Positions 16,095 through 26,752 of a DNA stretch of 64,000 nucleotides are shown here, one piece after another (position 1 is the first letter of the stretch; every line of letters begins with the position of its first letter). The DNA comes from Comamonadaceae bacterium (lineage in GTDB: Bacteria; Pseudomonadota; Gammaproteobacteria; Burkholderiales; Burkholderiaceae_C). The notes under the pieces were generated by a model. The model did not search any database. It had not been told where the DNA came from and saw only the letters and a program-made list of their open reading frames with translations. Both the position numbers and the translations under genes were made by a program. The DNA lies in NCBI GenBank assembly GCA_027484105.1, contig JAIXUG010000005.1:1-64000 (forward strand), read 5' to 3'.

Positions 16095-17753
16095 TCAAAC
16101 GTCAATCGCAGCCGCCGAGCCCGCCTGCTTGCGCAGCTCGAACTTCTGAATCTTGCCCGTGCTGGTCTTGGGCAACTCGCCAAACACCACCGCACGCGGC
16201 ACCTTGAAACCCGCCAGGTGTTGCTTGCAGTGCGCGACGATCTGCTCAGGCGTGGTTTGTGCCCCCGCTTTGAGTTCCACAAAAGCACAAGGCGTCTCGC
16301 CCCAACGCGCATCGGGTTTGGCCACCACGGCCGCAGCCAGCACATCGGGGTGACGGTACAACACATCTTCCACTTCGATGGACGAGATGTTCTCGCCGCC
16401 CGAGATGATGATGTCCTTGCTGCGGTCCTTGATCTTGATGTAGCCGTCCGGGTACTGCACCGCCAGGTCGCCGCTGTGGAACCAGCCACCCGCAAACGCC
16501 TCTTGCGTGGCTTTGGGGTTCTTCAGGTACCCCTTCATGGCGATGTTGCCCTTGAACATGATCTCACCCATGGTTTCACCGTCTTGCGGCACAGGCTGCA
16601 TGGTTTCGGGGTTGAGCACGCGCACATCGCGCTCCAGGTGGTAACGCACGCCCTGACGGGCGTTCAGGCGAGCCCGCTCGCCAATGTCCAGCGTGTCCCA
16701 CTCGGGGTGTTTGGGGCACACGGTGGCGGGGCCATAGACTTCGGTGAGGCCATACACATGGGTCAAATCAAAGCCCATTTGCTCCATGCCTTCGATCATC
16801 GATGCGGGTGGTGCCGCACCTGCCACCATGGCCTTGATGCCCGAGGGCACACCGGCTTTCATGGCGGCCGGAGCGTTCACCAGCAAACCGTGCACGATGG
16901 GCGCGCCGCAGTAATGCGTGACACCATGGTCGCGCATGGCGTCAAAGATCGCCTGCGCGTCCACCCGGCGCAGGCACACGTTCACGCCTGCACGCGCGGC
17001 CACCGTCCAAGGAAAGCACCAGCCGTTGCAATGGAACATGGGCAGCGTCCACAAATAGGCCGCGTGTTTGGGCATGTCCCATTCCAGAATGTTCGAGATC
17101 GCATTGGTGGCTGCGCCCCGGTGGTGGTACACCACGCCCTTGGGGTTGCCGGTGGTGCCGCTGGTGTAGTTCAGCGCAATCGCATCCCACTCGTCACCAG
17201 GCAAGCTCCACGCAAAGTCGGCGTCGCCACGGGCCACAAAAGCCTCGTAGGTGACGCTTCCCAGCGGCTCGGTGGCCCCGGTGTACAGCGCGTCCTGCAC
17301 GTCGATCACCAACAAGGGCCGCTTGGACTGGCGCAGGGCCAGGGCTTTTTTCATCACCGCCGCGAACTCCGGGTCCACGATCACAGCCTTGGCTTCGCCG
17401 TGGTCCAGCATGAAGGCCACCGTCTCCGGGTCCAGGCGGGTGTTCAGCGCATTGAGCACCGCACCCGCCATCGGAATGCCAAAGTGCGCCTCCACCATGG
17501 GCGGCGTGTTGGGCAGCATCACCGCCACCGTGTCGTTCTTGCCAATGCCTGCCTGCGTGAGGGCACTGGCCAGCTGGCGGCAGCGGCGGTAGGTGCTGGC
17601 CCAATCCTGACGCAAATTGCCATGCACGATGGCCAGGCGGGTCGGATACACCTCGGCGGTGCGCTCAATGAAGCTCAGGGGCGAGATGGGGGCGTGGTTG
17701 GCGGGGGTCTGGGGCAAATCCTGGTCGAAGATGCTGACTTTGGTATCGGTCAT
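16095..17753 (-). CDS. AMP-forming acyl-CoA synthetase
   Basis: 552 residues from the ATG at 17753 (CAGGACC upstream). It belongs to the ANL adenylating superfamily and makes acyl-CoA from acid, ATP and CoA. Motifs: the P-loop YTSGTTGNPKGVVYHHRG, YGLTEVYGPA, the hinge GWFHSGDLA, DRSKDIIISGGENISS and the catalytic lysine region PKTSTGKIQKFELR near the end. The overall type resembles medium-chain or methylmercaptopropionate-CoA ligases (DmdB group). Nothing nearby fixes the substrate. It is divergent from dnaG. Confidence 0.88.
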   Translation of the reverse strand: MTDTKVSIFDQDLPQTPANHAPISPLSFIERTAEVYPTRLAIVHGNLRQDWASTYRRCRQLASALTQAGIGKNDTVAVMLPNTPPMVEAHFGIPMAGAVLNALNTRLDPETVAFMLDHGEAKAVIVDPEFAAVMKKALALRQSKRPLLVIDVQDALYTGATEPLGSVTYEAFVARGDADFAWSLPGDEWDAIALNYTSGTTGNPKGVVYHHRGAATNAISNILEWDMPKHAAYLWTLPMFHCNGWCFPWTVAARAGVNVCLRRVDAQAIFDAMRDHGVTHYCGAPIVHGLLVNAPAAMKAGVPSGIKAMVAGAAPPASMIEGMEQMGFDLTHVYGLTEVYGPATVCPKHPEWDTLDIGERARLNARQGVRYHLERDVRVLNPETMQPVPQDGETMGEIMFKGNIAMKGYLKNPKATQEAFAGGWFHSGDLAVQYPDGYIKIKDRSKDIIISGGENISSIEVEDVLYRHPDVLAAAVVAKPDARWGETPCAFVELKAGAQTTPEQIVAHCKQHLAGFKVPRAVVFGELPKTSTGKIQKFELRKQAGSAAAIDV

Positions 17754-17878
17754 GAAGAGGTCCTGTTGCGGCTGACGGTCAGATGATGAACAGTTTGCCT
17801 GACCCGGCGCTGAAATCCATGCTGGTTTGCCCCGAAACACGGGCGAAATCAAACGCCCTTATGGGTGAAAATACCCCG

Positions 17879-19933
17879 ATGGCCATCCCCCAATCTTTCA
17901 TCCAGGAGTTGCTGTCCCGCGTCGATGTGGTCGACATCGTGGGCAAGTACGTGCAACTCAAGAAAGGTGGCGCCAACTTCATGGGCCTGTGCCCTTTTCA
18001 CGGCGAAAAATCCCCCAGCTTCAGCGTCAGTCCCACCAAGCAGTTTTTCCACTGCTTTGGCTGCGGCAAAAACGGCAATGCCATCGGCTTCTTGATGGAG
18101 CACGCGGGCATGACCTTCATCGAAGCGGTGAAAGACCTGGCCCAGCAAACCGGCATGGTGGTGCCCGAAGAACAACAATCCCCCGAAGACCGCGCCCGCG
18201 CCGCCGCTGCCAAAGCCAAACAAGACAGCCTGAGCGATGTGCTCGAAAAAGCCGGTGATGCCTACCGCGACCAGCTCAAAATCACCCCCCGCGCCATCGA
18301 CTACCTCAAGGGCCGAGGGCTGTCGGGCCAAATTGCCAAGCGCTTTGGCCTGGGCTACGCGCCCGAAGGCTGGCGAAGCTTGGCCAGCATCTTCCCCAAA
18401 TACGACGACCCATTGTTGGCCGAGTCGGGCTTGGTCATCGTCAATGAAGAAGATGACAAGCGCTACGACCGCTTTCGCGACCGCATCATGTTCCCGATCC
18501 GCAACATCAAGGGCGAGTGCATCGGCTTTGGTGGTCGGGTGATTGGCAGCGGCACCCCCAAGTATTTGAACTCACCCGAAACCCCGGTGTTCCACAAAGG
18601 CCGCGAGTTGTATGGCCTGTACGAAGCGCGCGAAGCCCTGCACAGCGCAGGCTACGTGCTGGTCACCGAAGGCTACATGGACGTGGTTGCCTTGGCGCAA
18701 CTCGGCTTTGCCAACGCGGTGGCCACGCTGGGCACGGCCTGCACACCCGAGCATGTGCAAAAGCTGTTTCGCTTCACCGACGCTGTGGTCTTCAGTTTTG
18801 ATGGCGACAGCGCAGGCCGACGCGCCGCCCGCAAGGCGCTGGACGGCGCCCTGCCCTATGCCACCGATGTGCGCAGCATCAAGTTTTTGTTCTTGCCCGC
18901 CGAGCACGACCCCGACAGCTATGTGCGCGAGTTTGGCCAGGAGGCTTTTGCCGAGCAGATCAAGCAGGCCATGCCCCTGTCGCGCTTTTTGATCGAAGCG
19001 GCCAGCGCCGACTGCGACCTGCAAACCGCCGAAGGCCGCGCCCGCTTGTCCAGCCAAGCCCGCCCGCTGTGGCAGTTGCTGCCCGACGGCGCACTCAAAC
19101 AGCAACTGTTGTCCGAGCTCGCACAACTCATCCAGCTGGAGAGCGCAGGGCTTGAAAAACTCTGGGGCCAACAAGCCGCCAGTGACCAACGCTTTGCCCC
19201 CCGCAGCCCGTCAGCTGCAACGGCCCCCTCCCCGCCATCCGCCCACGCCGCACTCGGCCAGGGCGCCAGTGCTGACGAGCCACGCGCATTCGACCCTCAC
19301 TTCGGCGAGGCCCCGGCCTGGGCGAGCGACAGCATTTATGCACCCAGCGGCTACAGCGTCGCAGGGGCGCCTGCCTGGCCTCGCAAGAACCCCAACTGGA
19401 CCCCCAACAGCAAGTGGGGCAACAGCCGCTTCCAACGTGAACCCGCACCCGTTTACACCGGCCCGCGCACCGTGCCCGCCAGCCGCGCCGACCACGCAGC
19501 CCGTCTGCTGCTGGGCAACATGGCCTTGTGGGAATCATTGACCGGTGAAGACCATGCCATGCTGTGCGCGCTGCCTGCGCCCCATGGCCCCGTGTTGGCC
19601 TGGCTCGAATCGGAGTTCCACGAACAAGGGGCACTGGGCTGGTCCACATTGAACGAGCGGATGCAAGGCCAACCCTTTGCAGAAGATGCCCGGCGTTGGG
19701 TGGCCCAGGACAGGATCCACCATGTGGTGGGCAGCGAAAACGCCACCCCACCTGACCCGCAAGAGGCACGTCAAGAATTGCGCAGACTGGTGAGCATGTT
19801 GATGATCGACCACTTGCAACAACTCAAGAATGAGGCTTTGGCCCAACACCAAAGTGGCCAAGACCCCGAAGCACTGGCCCGTTACAGCAGCCTGGACAAA
19901 CGCTGGCGCGAACTCAAAGCCTCCAGCCAATAG
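17879..19933 (+). CDS. dnaG: DNA primase
   Basis: About 684 residues. Domains in order: CHC2 zinc finger (CPFHGEKSPSF ... HCFGCGKNG, near 40-65), the RNA-polymerase core, and TOPRIM with VTEGYMDVVALAQ and FDGDSAGRRAARKAL. A long Pro/Ala/Ser-rich linker (~440-560) precedes the C-terminal DnaB-interaction domain. The start at 17879 gives the usual N-terminus MAIPQSFIQELL; upstream in-frame ATGs exist at 17861 and 17783. The enzyme makes RNA primers at the replication fork. The rpsU-dnaG-rpoD arrangement of other proteobacteria is not present: cysE converges on it. Confidence 0.96.
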   Translation: MAIPQSFIQELLSRVDVVDIVGKYVQLKKGGANFMGLCPFHGEKSPSFSVSPTKQFFHCFGCGKNGNAIGFLMEHAGMTFIEAVKDLAQQTGMVVPEEQQSPEDRARAAAAKAKQDSLSDVLEKAGDAYRDQLKITPRAIDYLKGRGLSGQIAKRFGLGYAPEGWRSLASIFPKYDDPLLAESGLVIVNEEDDKRYDRFRDRIMFPIRNIKGECIGFGGRVIGSGTPKYLNSPETPVFHKGRELYGLYEAREALHSAGYVLVTEGYMDVVALAQLGFANAVATLGTACTPEHVQKLFRFTDAVVFSFDGDSAGRRAARKALDGALPYATDVRSIKFLFLPAEHDPDSYVREFGQEAFAEQIKQAMPLSRFLIEAASADCDLQTAEGRARLSSQARPLWQLLPDGALKQQLLSELAQLIQLESAGLEKLWGQQAASDQRFAPRSPSAATAPSPPSAHAALGQGASADEPRAFDPHFGEAPAWASDSIYAPSGYSVAGAPAWPRKNPNWTPNSKWGNSRFQREPAPVYTGPRTVPASRADHAARLLLGNMALWESLTGEDHAMLCALPAPHGPVLAWLESEFHEQGALGWSTLNERMQGQPFAEDARRWVAQDRIHHVVGSENATPPDPQEARQELRRLVSMLMIDHLQQLKNEALAQHQSGQDPEALARYSSLDKRWRELKASSQ

Positions 19934-19951
19934 GCCAATGGGCCCCGAGTC

Positions 19952-20719
19952 TCACTTGCCCACCAGCTGATTGAGCTTGTCGGCTTCAAAACTCTCGCGG
20001 TTTGCGCCGCCCTCGGGCATCTGCACATGTTGCTGTGCACACAGCTGCTCCAGCGCTTTCCAGATCATGGAGATTTGTTGCTCCTGCCCTGACGCGTTGT
20101 CGATCAAACCACGCAAGGCCTGACTGACCGGGTCATCGTCTTGTGTGATGCCATAGGCCGAGAACTTGCGCTCGGTGCCCGACACATCGGCGCTCTCACC
20201 CGCCTTGGACGGGATGATGCGCGCCGGAATGCCCACGGCCGTGGCCCCGGCAGGCACAGGCTTGATGACCACCGCATTGCTGCCGATCTTGGCCCCATCG
20301 CCAACCTCGAAGCCGCCCAGCACCTTGGCCCCGGCGCTCACCACCACATCTTTGCCCAATGTCGGGTGACGTTTGGCACCTTTGTAAAGCGAGGTGCCGC
20401 CCAAGGTCACGCCCTGGTAAATGGTGCAGCCGTCGCCAATTTCAGCGGTCTCCCCCACCACCACGCCCATGGCGTGGTCAAAAAACACCCGTTCACCAAT
20501 CTTGGCGCCCGGATGGATTTCGATCCCCGTCAAGCCGCGCGACACATGCGAGATGAAACGCCCCAGCCACTTGAAGCCGTGGTTCCAGCACCAGTGGGCC
20601 CTGCGGTGCAGCACCAAAGCGTGCAAGCCGGGGTAACAGGTCAGCACCTCCCAAGCGGTGCGGGCGGCTGGGTCCCGGTCAAGGATGCATTGGATGTCGG
20701 AGCGAAGGCGAGAAAACAT
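19952..20719 (-). CDS. cysE: Serine O-acetyltransferase
   Basis: 255 residues with the left-handed beta-helix of hexapeptide acyltransferases: repeats from [20 protein letters not shown] through [12 protein letters not shown] and [20 protein letters not shown]. The catalytic His of [14 protein letters not shown] is present. It makes O-acetylserine for cysteine synthesis. It lies 11 bases downstream of trmJ in the same direction. The N-terminal helical domain is short, as in many betaproteobacterial CysE. Twelve-base direct repeats flank the gene (see findings). Confidence 0.95.
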   Translation of the reverse strand: MFSRLRSDIQCILDRDPAARTAWEVLTCYPGLHALVLHRRAHWCWNHGFKWLGRFISHVSRGLTGIEIHPGAKIGERVFFDHAMGVVVGETAEIGDGCTIYQGVTLGGTSLYKGAKRHPTLGKDVVVSAGAKVLGGFEVGDGAKIGSNAVVIKPVPAGATAVGIPARIIPSKAGESADVSGTERKFSAYGITQDDDPVSQALRGLIDNASGQEQQISMIWKALEQLCAQQHVQMPEGGANRESFEADKLNQLVGK

Positions 20720-20730
20720 AGGCCCCGAGT

Positions 20731-21474
20731 CTATCGCTTGACTTGCTTGTTTGCGCCCGCCCCTTGGATCATGGCCTTGGCCACCCCGCGCAGGATGTGG
20801 ATTTCTTCCGGACTGAGGTCAGCCCGGTTGAACAACTGGTTCAAACGGGGCATGAGTTTTTTCGGCGCCGCCGGGTCCAGAAAGCCAATGTCCGTGAGTG
20901 CCTGCTCCCAATGGGTGAGCATGCCCGCCACTTGTTGCGCGTCGGCCTTGTCACTGGGTGGCACCGCGTCTTGAACCGGGAAACCGCCCAAAGCCACGCG
21001 CCAGTCGTAAGCGATGACCTGAATGGCCGAGCCCAAATTGAGCGAGCCAAATTGTGGGTTGGTCGGAATCGACAGCGCCACATGGCAGCGGTAAACGTCT
21101 TCGTTCTTCATGCCAAAGCGCTCGGAGCCGAACAAAAACGCCACGCACTGCCCGGGCGCACCGGGCTGGGTCAGCTCGGCAAAATGCTCGCGTGGCGAAC
21201 GGGTGGGCGGGCCAAAGTCACGCGGCGTCATGGCGGTGGCGCACAGATGGGTGACGCCGTCCAGCGCCTCGTCCAGCGTGTCCACCACCCGCGCCTTGGC
21301 CAGCACATCGTTGGCCCCGCTGGCGCGTTGGATGGTTTCTTCTTTGCGCAGCACATTGGGCCAGCGCGGCGCCACCAGCACCAGGTCGTCAAAACCCATG
21401 ACTTTCAGGGCGCGGGCAGCAGCGCCCACATTGCCTGCATGGCTGGTTTCAATCAAGATGAATCGCGTTTGCAT
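20731..21474 (-). CDS. trmJ: tRNA (cytidine/uridine-2'-O-)-methyltransferase TrmJ
   Basis: 247 residues from the ATG at 21474, which gives the conserved SPOUT start [20 protein letters not shown]; an ATG at 21489 and others upstream are possible. Further motifs are [20 protein letters not shown] and [20 protein letters not shown], which make up the knotted SAM-binding site. TrmJ methylates the ribose at position 32 of tRNA anticodon loops. It forms an operon with cysE and is divergent from suhB. Confidence 0.92.
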   Translation of the reverse strand: MQTRFILIETSHAGNVGAAARALKVMGFDDLVLVAPRWPNVLRKEETIQRASGANDVLAKARVVDTLDEALDGVTHLCATAMTPRDFGPPTRSPREHFAELTQPGAPGQCVAFLFGSERFGMKNEDVYRCHVALSIPTNPQFGSLNLGSAIQVIAYDWRVALGGFPVQDAVPPSDKADAQQVAGMLTHWEQALTDIGFLDPAAPKKLMPRLNQLFNRADLSPEEIHILRGVAKAMIQGAGANKQVKR

Positions 21475-21623
21475 GCCCCGATTGTCCATGCACCGATGTC
21501 CTGCGCCGGACAGGCCCTCCCACAGGGTGGCATCAAAATCAGGAACACCCCCACTTTTCATGAGAAAATGCGCCCTTCGCCAGCGCGATCGTGCGTGGGC
21601 CTGTCCAGTTCTTCACACAATTC

Positions 21624-22529
21624 ATGTCGTCCAATCTCCACCCCATGCTCAACGTGGCCATCAAGGCTGCGCGCGCCGCTGGCGCCATCATCAACCGCGC
21701 CGCGCTCGACGTTGAAGCGATCCGCATCTCGCAAAAACAGGTCAATGACTTCGTCACCGAGATCGATCATGCGAGCGAAAAAGTCATCATCGACACCCTG
21801 CTGAGCGCCTACCCCGACCACGGCATCCTGGCCGAAGAGTCTGGCAGCCAGCACGGCAACCCGGCCGCTGACCACATCTGGATCATCGACCCGCTGGACG
21901 GCACCACCAACTTCATCCACGGCTTTCCTGTTTATTGCGTCAGCATTGCCCTGCAAGTGCGCGGCAAGATCGAGCAAGCCGTCATTTACGACCCCACCCG
22001 CAACGACCTGTTTACCGCCACCAAAGGCCGTGGCGCGTTCATGAACGACCGCCGCCTGCGCGTGAGCAAGCGCACCCGCTTGCAGGAATGCATCATTTCC
22101 ACGGGCTTTCCCTTCCGCAAGGGTGACAACTTCAACCAGTACCTGCGCATGATGGGCGACGTCATGCAGCGCACCGCCGGCCTGCGCCGCCCAGGCTCTG
22201 CCGCGCTCGACTTGGCCTATGTGGCAGCGGGTTTTACCGACGGCTTTTTTGAAACCGGCCTGTCGCCCTGGGACGTGGCTGCGGGCTCGCTCTTGGTCAC
22301 CGAAGCCGGTGGGCTGATCGGCAACTTCACGGGCGAAGCCGACTTTTTGGAGCAAAAAGAATGTCTGGCGGGTGCACCGCGCATTTATGGCCAGCTGGTC
22401 ACCATCCTGGGCAAATACAGCAAATTTGCCAGCGCAGGCGACAAAGCCGCCGTGCGCACCGCCGTGGACAAACTCAGCAGCGACAAAACGACCGACGACC
22501 CAGTGGCTGAATCTGACGCCCCTTTCTGA
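21624..22529 (+). CDS. suhB: Inositol-1-monophosphatase family protein (SuhB)
   Basis: 301 residues. Metal-binding motifs of the FIG superfamily are [29 protein letters not shown] and [17 protein letters not shown]. SuhB hydrolyses inositol phosphates and in proteobacteria also acts in rRNA antitermination. The C-terminal ~35 residues (after GKYSKFA) form an extra hydrophilic tail. The start at 21624 ([10 protein letters not shown]) is chosen over an upstream in-frame ATG at 21591. Confidence 0.94.
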   Translation: MSSNLHPMLNVAIKAARAAGAIINRAALDVEAIRISQKQVNDFVTEIDHASEKVIIDTLLSAYPDHGILAEESGSQHGNPAADHIWIIDPLDGTTNFIHGFPVYCVSIALQVRGKIEQAVIYDPTRNDLFTATKGRGAFMNDRRLRVSKRTRLQECIISTGFPFRKGDNFNQYLRMMGDVMQRTAGLRRPGSAALDLAYVAAGFTDGFFETGLSPWDVAAGSLLVTEAGGLIGNFTGEADFLEQKECLAGAPRIYGQLVTILGKYSKFASAGDKAAVRTAVDKLSSDKTTDDPVAESDAPF

Positions 22530-22543
22530 GAGCGCCCGAGTGA

Positions 22544-23869
22544 TCAGAGCTCGATTTTTTCAGCCTGATCGGCTTCTTCCTTTTGGGGGGGCAAACGGAC
22601 CGCCAGGACTTTGTCAATGGCGCGTCCATCCATGTCCACAATCTCGAGCTTCCAGCCCTCCCACTCGACAACGTCGGCCACCCGGGGCAAGGCACCTGTC
22701 AGCAGCATGATCATGCCGCTGAGTGTGTGGTACCGACCCCGGTCTTCCTCAGGCACCTCTTCCAGACCCAAACGGTCCTTGAGCTCAGGCACTGGAATGT
22801 GGCCATCGAGCAGCCAGCTGCCATCTTCGCGCTGCACGGCCCACGAGGTCTCGGGGTCGCGCGGCTGGAATTCACCGGTGATGGCCTCGATCAAATCCTG
22901 CAAGGTGATGATGCCCTGCACCTCACCGTACTCGTCGATCACAAAAGCCATGTGCACATCGGACAGGCGGAAGTTGTCCAGCAGTTCCATGCCCGTGATG
23001 GTCTCGGGCACGTACAAGGGCGCTTGCAGGCTTTGCTCGCGCAGAGACTGCGATTTGTCTTTCAGCGCACGCGCCAACCACTGACGCGCATTGATCACAC
23101 CCAGAATGTTCTCGATACCGCCCTGCACCACCGGAAAGCGGGCATGGTCCGACTCTTCAATGTGGCGCAGGTTCTCCTCGAATGAATCGTCCACATCCAG
23201 ACACACGATGTCGGCACGCGGCACCATGAGCGAGCCGATCTGGCGATCGTCCAGCCGGAACACATTGCGCACCATGGTGTGTTCGTGTGACTCGATCACC
23301 CCCGCTGAAGTGCCTTCCACCAGCATGGCATGGATTTCTTCTTCGGTGACGGGCGTGCCTTTGGTCTCCTTCACGCCCATCAGGCGCAACAAGGCGCGGG
23401 TAGAGGTCGACAACAACAAGACAAAGGGTTTGGTGGCCAAGGCCAAAAGGTGGATGGGTCTGGCCACCAGGCGCGCAAAGGTTTCTGGGTAAGACTGACC
23501 AATCCGTTTGGGCACCAATTCACCCACCACAATCGAGAAATAAGTGATGGTGATGACCACCAAAGCGGTGGCTCCAAAGCTGGCGTACGACTGAGAAACA
23601 CCCAAACTGACCAGCCAATGGGCCAAAGGTTCTGCCAGTGCGGCTTCACCGACGATACCGTTCAACACACCGATCGAGGTGATACCGATCTGGATGGTGG
23701 ACAAAAAACGGGTGGGGTCTTCGCCCAATTTGACAGCTGCTGCGGCGCCGCTGTCGCCCTCATCAATCAACTTCTGGAGCCTTGCTTTTCTGGCGGTGAC
23801 CAGTGCAATCTCGGACATGGCAAACAAACCATTGAGCAGGATGAGGGCTATCAGTATCGCTATTTCCAT
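22544..23869 (-). CDS. CNNM/CBS-domain membrane protein (TlyC/CorC-type 'hemolysin' family)
   Basis: 441 residues. An N-terminal DUF21/CNNM domain with three to four helices (start MEIAILIALILLNGLFAMSE; later VVITITYFSIVVGELVPKRI) precedes two CBS domains (about 205-330, with MVPRADIVCLDV and DEYGEVQGIITLQDLIEAIT) and a C-terminal CorC_HlyC transporter-associated domain (GHIPVPELKDRLGL). Family members are linked to magnesium/cobalt efflux; haemolytic activity is a historical name. Convergent with suhB. Confidence 0.9.
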   Translation of the reverse strand: MEIAILIALILLNGLFAMSEIALVTARKARLQKLIDEGDSGAAAAVKLGEDPTRFLSTIQIGITSIGVLNGIVGEAALAEPLAHWLVSLGVSQSYASFGATALVVITITYFSIVVGELVPKRIGQSYPETFARLVARPIHLLALATKPFVLLLSTSTRALLRLMGVKETKGTPVTEEEIHAMLVEGTSAGVIESHEHTMVRNVFRLDDRQIGSLMVPRADIVCLDVDDSFEENLRHIEESDHARFPVVQGGIENILGVINARQWLARALKDKSQSLREQSLQAPLYVPETITGMELLDNFRLSDVHMAFVIDEYGEVQGIITLQDLIEAITGEFQPRDPETSWAVQREDGSWLLDGHIPVPELKDRLGLEEVPEEDRGRYHTLSGMIMLLTGALPRVADVVEWEGWKLEIVDMDGRAIDKVLAVRLPPQKEEADQAEKIEL

Positions 23870-24089
23870 ACAAGGGGCCCGTTGGAGCCCTGGGAGTTTC
23901 GTTGTCGCGATTGTAGAGAATTGCCAAACAAGCCTGCTGTGCTCCCTCTAAAATCAGGGGTTTCCACCACCCGTGATGGATGGTTTGTTTGATTCAAAGG
24001 GCCTCAGGCCCAAGTCACCTGACACATGAACCCCACCCCACAAATCGGTGACTTTTTCCCAAGTCGGCACTGCCCTTGATGCCCACGAC

Positions 24090-26741
24090 ATGAGCACCGC
24101 CCCCAAGCCCCTGGCCGACCACTCGGCCCACACGCCCATGATGGCCCAGTACCTGGGCATCAAGGCGGCGTTTCCGGACACGCTGGTGTTCTACCGCATG
24201 GGTGACTTTTACGAGCTGTTTTTTGACGACGCCGAAAAAGCCGCAGGCCTTTTGGACATCACCTTGACGCGCCGGGGCCAGTCAGCAGGGCAGCCCGTGC
24301 TGATGGCGGGCGTGCCTTTTCATTCGGTCGAGACGTATCTGGCCCGCCTGATCAAGCTGGGCGAGTCGGTCGCCATTTGCGAGCAAGTGGGCGATGTGGC
24401 CACGGCCAAAGGCCCGGTGGAGCGCAAAGTGGTGCGCGTGGTCACTCCGGGCACCCTGACCGACACCGAGCTGCTGTCCGAGAAGAGCGAAGCGATTTTG
24501 CTGGCCGTGCACCAAGCCCCTAAAAACCGCTGCGGCCTGGCGTGGCTGAGCGTCACGCAAGGCGTGGTGCACCTGGCCGAATGCGCACAAGACGAATTGG
24601 CCGATTGGATCGACCGCATCAGCCCCAGCGAACTGCTGGCCAGCGCGGGCATGACGTCCACCTTTGAGCAAAAGCTGCGCGCCCTCAAAACCACGGGACG
24701 CGGCGGCTGGGCCTTGGCCCTGCGGCCCGATTTCCAGTTTGACGCGGGCCTGGGCCAGCGCAAGCTGCTCGAACAACTGCAAGCCGCGTCGCTGGCCGCC
24801 TGGAGCGCCGATGCGCTGGCCGATGCGCATGCCGCCGCCGCCGCGCTGCTGACTTACGCCGAACACACGCAAGGCCGCAGCCTGCCGCATGTGCAGCGGG
24901 TACAGGTGCAGCGCTCGGACGCGCTCATGGACTTGCCCGCCAGCACCCGCCGCAACTTGGAGCTGACGCAAACCCTGCGCGGCGAAAGCGCTGCCGATTC
25001 GCCCACCCTGTTCGCACTGCTCGACACCTGCATGACCGGCATGGGCAGCCGCCTGCTCAAAAGCTGGCTGCTCAGCCCGCCGCGAGACCGGCAAGTGGCG
25101 CAGCAACGCCTGCACGCCCAGGCCGTTTTGCGCGGCGAGAGCGGTGCAGGGCCCTGGAGCGGCCTGCGCGAACAACTCAAGGGCGCGAGCGATGTGGAAC
25201 GCATCACCGCCCGCACAGCACTGCGCCAGGTGCGCCCACGCGAGTTGGTGGCGCTGCGCCATGCCCTGGCGCGTGCCGCCGCGCTGTCCACGCAACTGCA
25301 GGCTCTGAACCCCGAACCCGGCACCTTGCTGGCGGGCATGGCCCGCTGGCTGACCCCGCCCACGCATTGCGCCGAATTGCTGCACATGGCCCTGCTCGAA
25401 GAGCCCGCCGCCTTGGTGCGCGATGGCGGCGTGATCGCCAACGGCCTGGACGCCGAGCTCGATGAGTTGCGCGGCATTCAAACCAACTGCGATGCGTTTT
25501 TGCTCGACCTGGAAACCCGCGAAAAAGAGCGCACCGGCATTGCCAACCTGCGCGTGCAGTTCAACAAGGTGCATGGCTTTTACATCGAGGTCACGCAAGG
25601 CCAGCTCGACAAAGTGCCGGACGACTACCGCCGCCGCCAGACCCTGAAAAACGCCGAGCGCTTCATCACGCCCGAGCTCAAGACCTTCGAAGACAAAGCC
25701 CTGTCGGCACAAGAGCGCGCCTTGGCCCGCGAGAAGTGGCTCTACGATGGCCTGCTCGACCAACTGCAGCCCTTTGTGCCGGCGCTCACCGAATTGGCGC
25801 AGGCCATGGCCAGCCTGGACGCGCTGTGCGCACTGACCGAGCGCTCGCTCACCCTGAATTGGTGCGCGCCCGAATTCACCAAGGAGCCCTGCATCGAAAT
25901 TCGCCAAGGTCGCCACCCGGTGGTCGAAGCCCGTTTGGCCCACATGTCCGGTGCCAGCTTCATCGCCAACGACACACTGCTGGGCCCCAAACAGCGCTTG
26001 CAGATCATCACCGGCCCCAATATGGGCGGTAAATCGACCTACATGCGCCAGGTGGCACTGATCGTGCTTTTGGCCAGCATCGGCAGCCACGTGCCCGCCA
26101 GCCGCTGCCGCCTCGGCCCCATCGACGCCATCCACACCCGGATCGGTGCGGCCGACGACCTGGCCAACGCCCAATCGACCTTCATGCTGGAGATGACCGA
26201 AGCCGCGCAAATCTTGCACAGCGCCACGCCCCACAGCCTGGTGCTGATGGACGAGATCGGGCGCGGCACCTCGACCTTTGACGGCCTGGCCCTGGCCAGC
26301 GGCATCGCCACGCACCTGCACAACAAAACGCAAGCCTTCGCCCTGTTTGCCACGCACTACTTCGAGCTGACCGAGTTCCCGGCCACGCACGCCGCGGCCG
26401 TCAACATGCACGTGAGCGCAGCAGAATCGGGCGCATCGATTGTGTTTTTGCATGAGCTGCAACCCGGCCCCGCCAGCAAAAGCTATGGCGTGCAGGTGGC
26501 GCGGCTCGCGGGCATGCCTGCCGCGGTGCTCCACCACGCCCGCCATGCGCTCAGCGCCCTGGAAGCCGGTGCCAGCGAAAGCCGCCAACAGGTGGACCTG
26601 TTTGCCGCGCCGCCCGAGATGGAAGCGGCAGGCCCCAGCCCCATCGAGGCGGCCCTGGCCCAAATCAACCCCGACGCTTTGAGCCCCCGCGAAGCGCTGG
26701 ACGCCCTGTATGCCTTGCAGCGCTTGCTGCCCAAAAACTGA
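24090..26741 (+). CDS. mutS: DNA mismatch repair protein MutS
   Basis: 883 residues from the ATG at 24090; a GTG at 24048 would add 14 residues. The mismatch-binding FxE motif is in [19 protein letters not shown] near the start. Walker [10 protein letters not shown] is at 642-650, followed by [26 protein letters not shown] (Walker B) and [11 protein letters not shown]. It recognises mismatches and recruits MutL. The C-terminus ends with the short tetramerisation-type region. Transcribed with the Anbu and hydrolase genes, 11 bases apart. Confidence 0.97.
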   Translation: MSTAPKPLADHSAHTPMMAQYLGIKAAFPDTLVFYRMGDFYELFFDDAEKAAGLLDITLTRRGQSAGQPVLMAGVPFHSVETYLARLIKLGESVAICEQVGDVATAKGPVERKVVRVVTPGTLTDTELLSEKSEAILLAVHQAPKNRCGLAWLSVTQGVVHLAECAQDELADWIDRISPSELLASAGMTSTFEQKLRALKTTGRGGWALALRPDFQFDAGLGQRKLLEQLQAASLAAWSADALADAHAAAAALLTYAEHTQGRSLPHVQRVQVQRSDALMDLPASTRRNLELTQTLRGESAADSPTLFALLDTCMTGMGSRLLKSWLLSPPRDRQVAQQRLHAQAVLRGESGAGPWSGLREQLKGASDVERITARTALRQVRPRELVALRHALARAAALSTQLQALNPEPGTLLAGMARWLTPPTHCAELLHMALLEEPAALVRDGGVIANGLDAELDELRGIQTNCDAFLLDLETREKERTGIANLRVQFNKVHGFYIEVTQGQLDKVPDDYRRRQTLKNAERFITPELKTFEDKALSAQERALAREKWLYDGLLDQLQPFVPALTELAQAMASLDALCALTERSLTLNWCAPEFTKEPCIEIRQGRHPVVEARLAHMSGASFIANDTLLGPKQRLQIITGPNMGGKSTYMRQVALIVLLASIGSHVPASRCRLGPIDAIHTRIGAADDLANAQSTFMLEMTEAAQILHSATPHSLVLMDEIGRGTSTFDGLALASGIATHLHNKTQAFALFATHYFELTEFPATHAAAVNMHVSAAESGASIVFLHELQPGPASKSYGVQVARLAGMPAAVLHHARHALSALEAGASESRQQVDLFAAPPEMEAAGPSPIEAALAQINPDALSPREALDALYALQRLLPKN

Positions 26742-26752
26742 AGAGCCCGTTC

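Noticed and set aside
22530..22560. Possible terminator between convergent suhB and the CBS-domain gene
   Set aside because: Only a 4-base stem can be drawn next to the T run; too weak to call.
24282..26663. Very long open frame (793 codons) antisense to mutS, and similar ones antisense to the TRAP genes (13706-15649) and the acyl-CoA synthetase (16218-17786)
   Set aside because: High-GC genes with strong third-position bias leave long open frames on the other strand. The predicted proteins are rich in His, Gln, Gly and Arg with no domain, while the sense genes are unmistakable.
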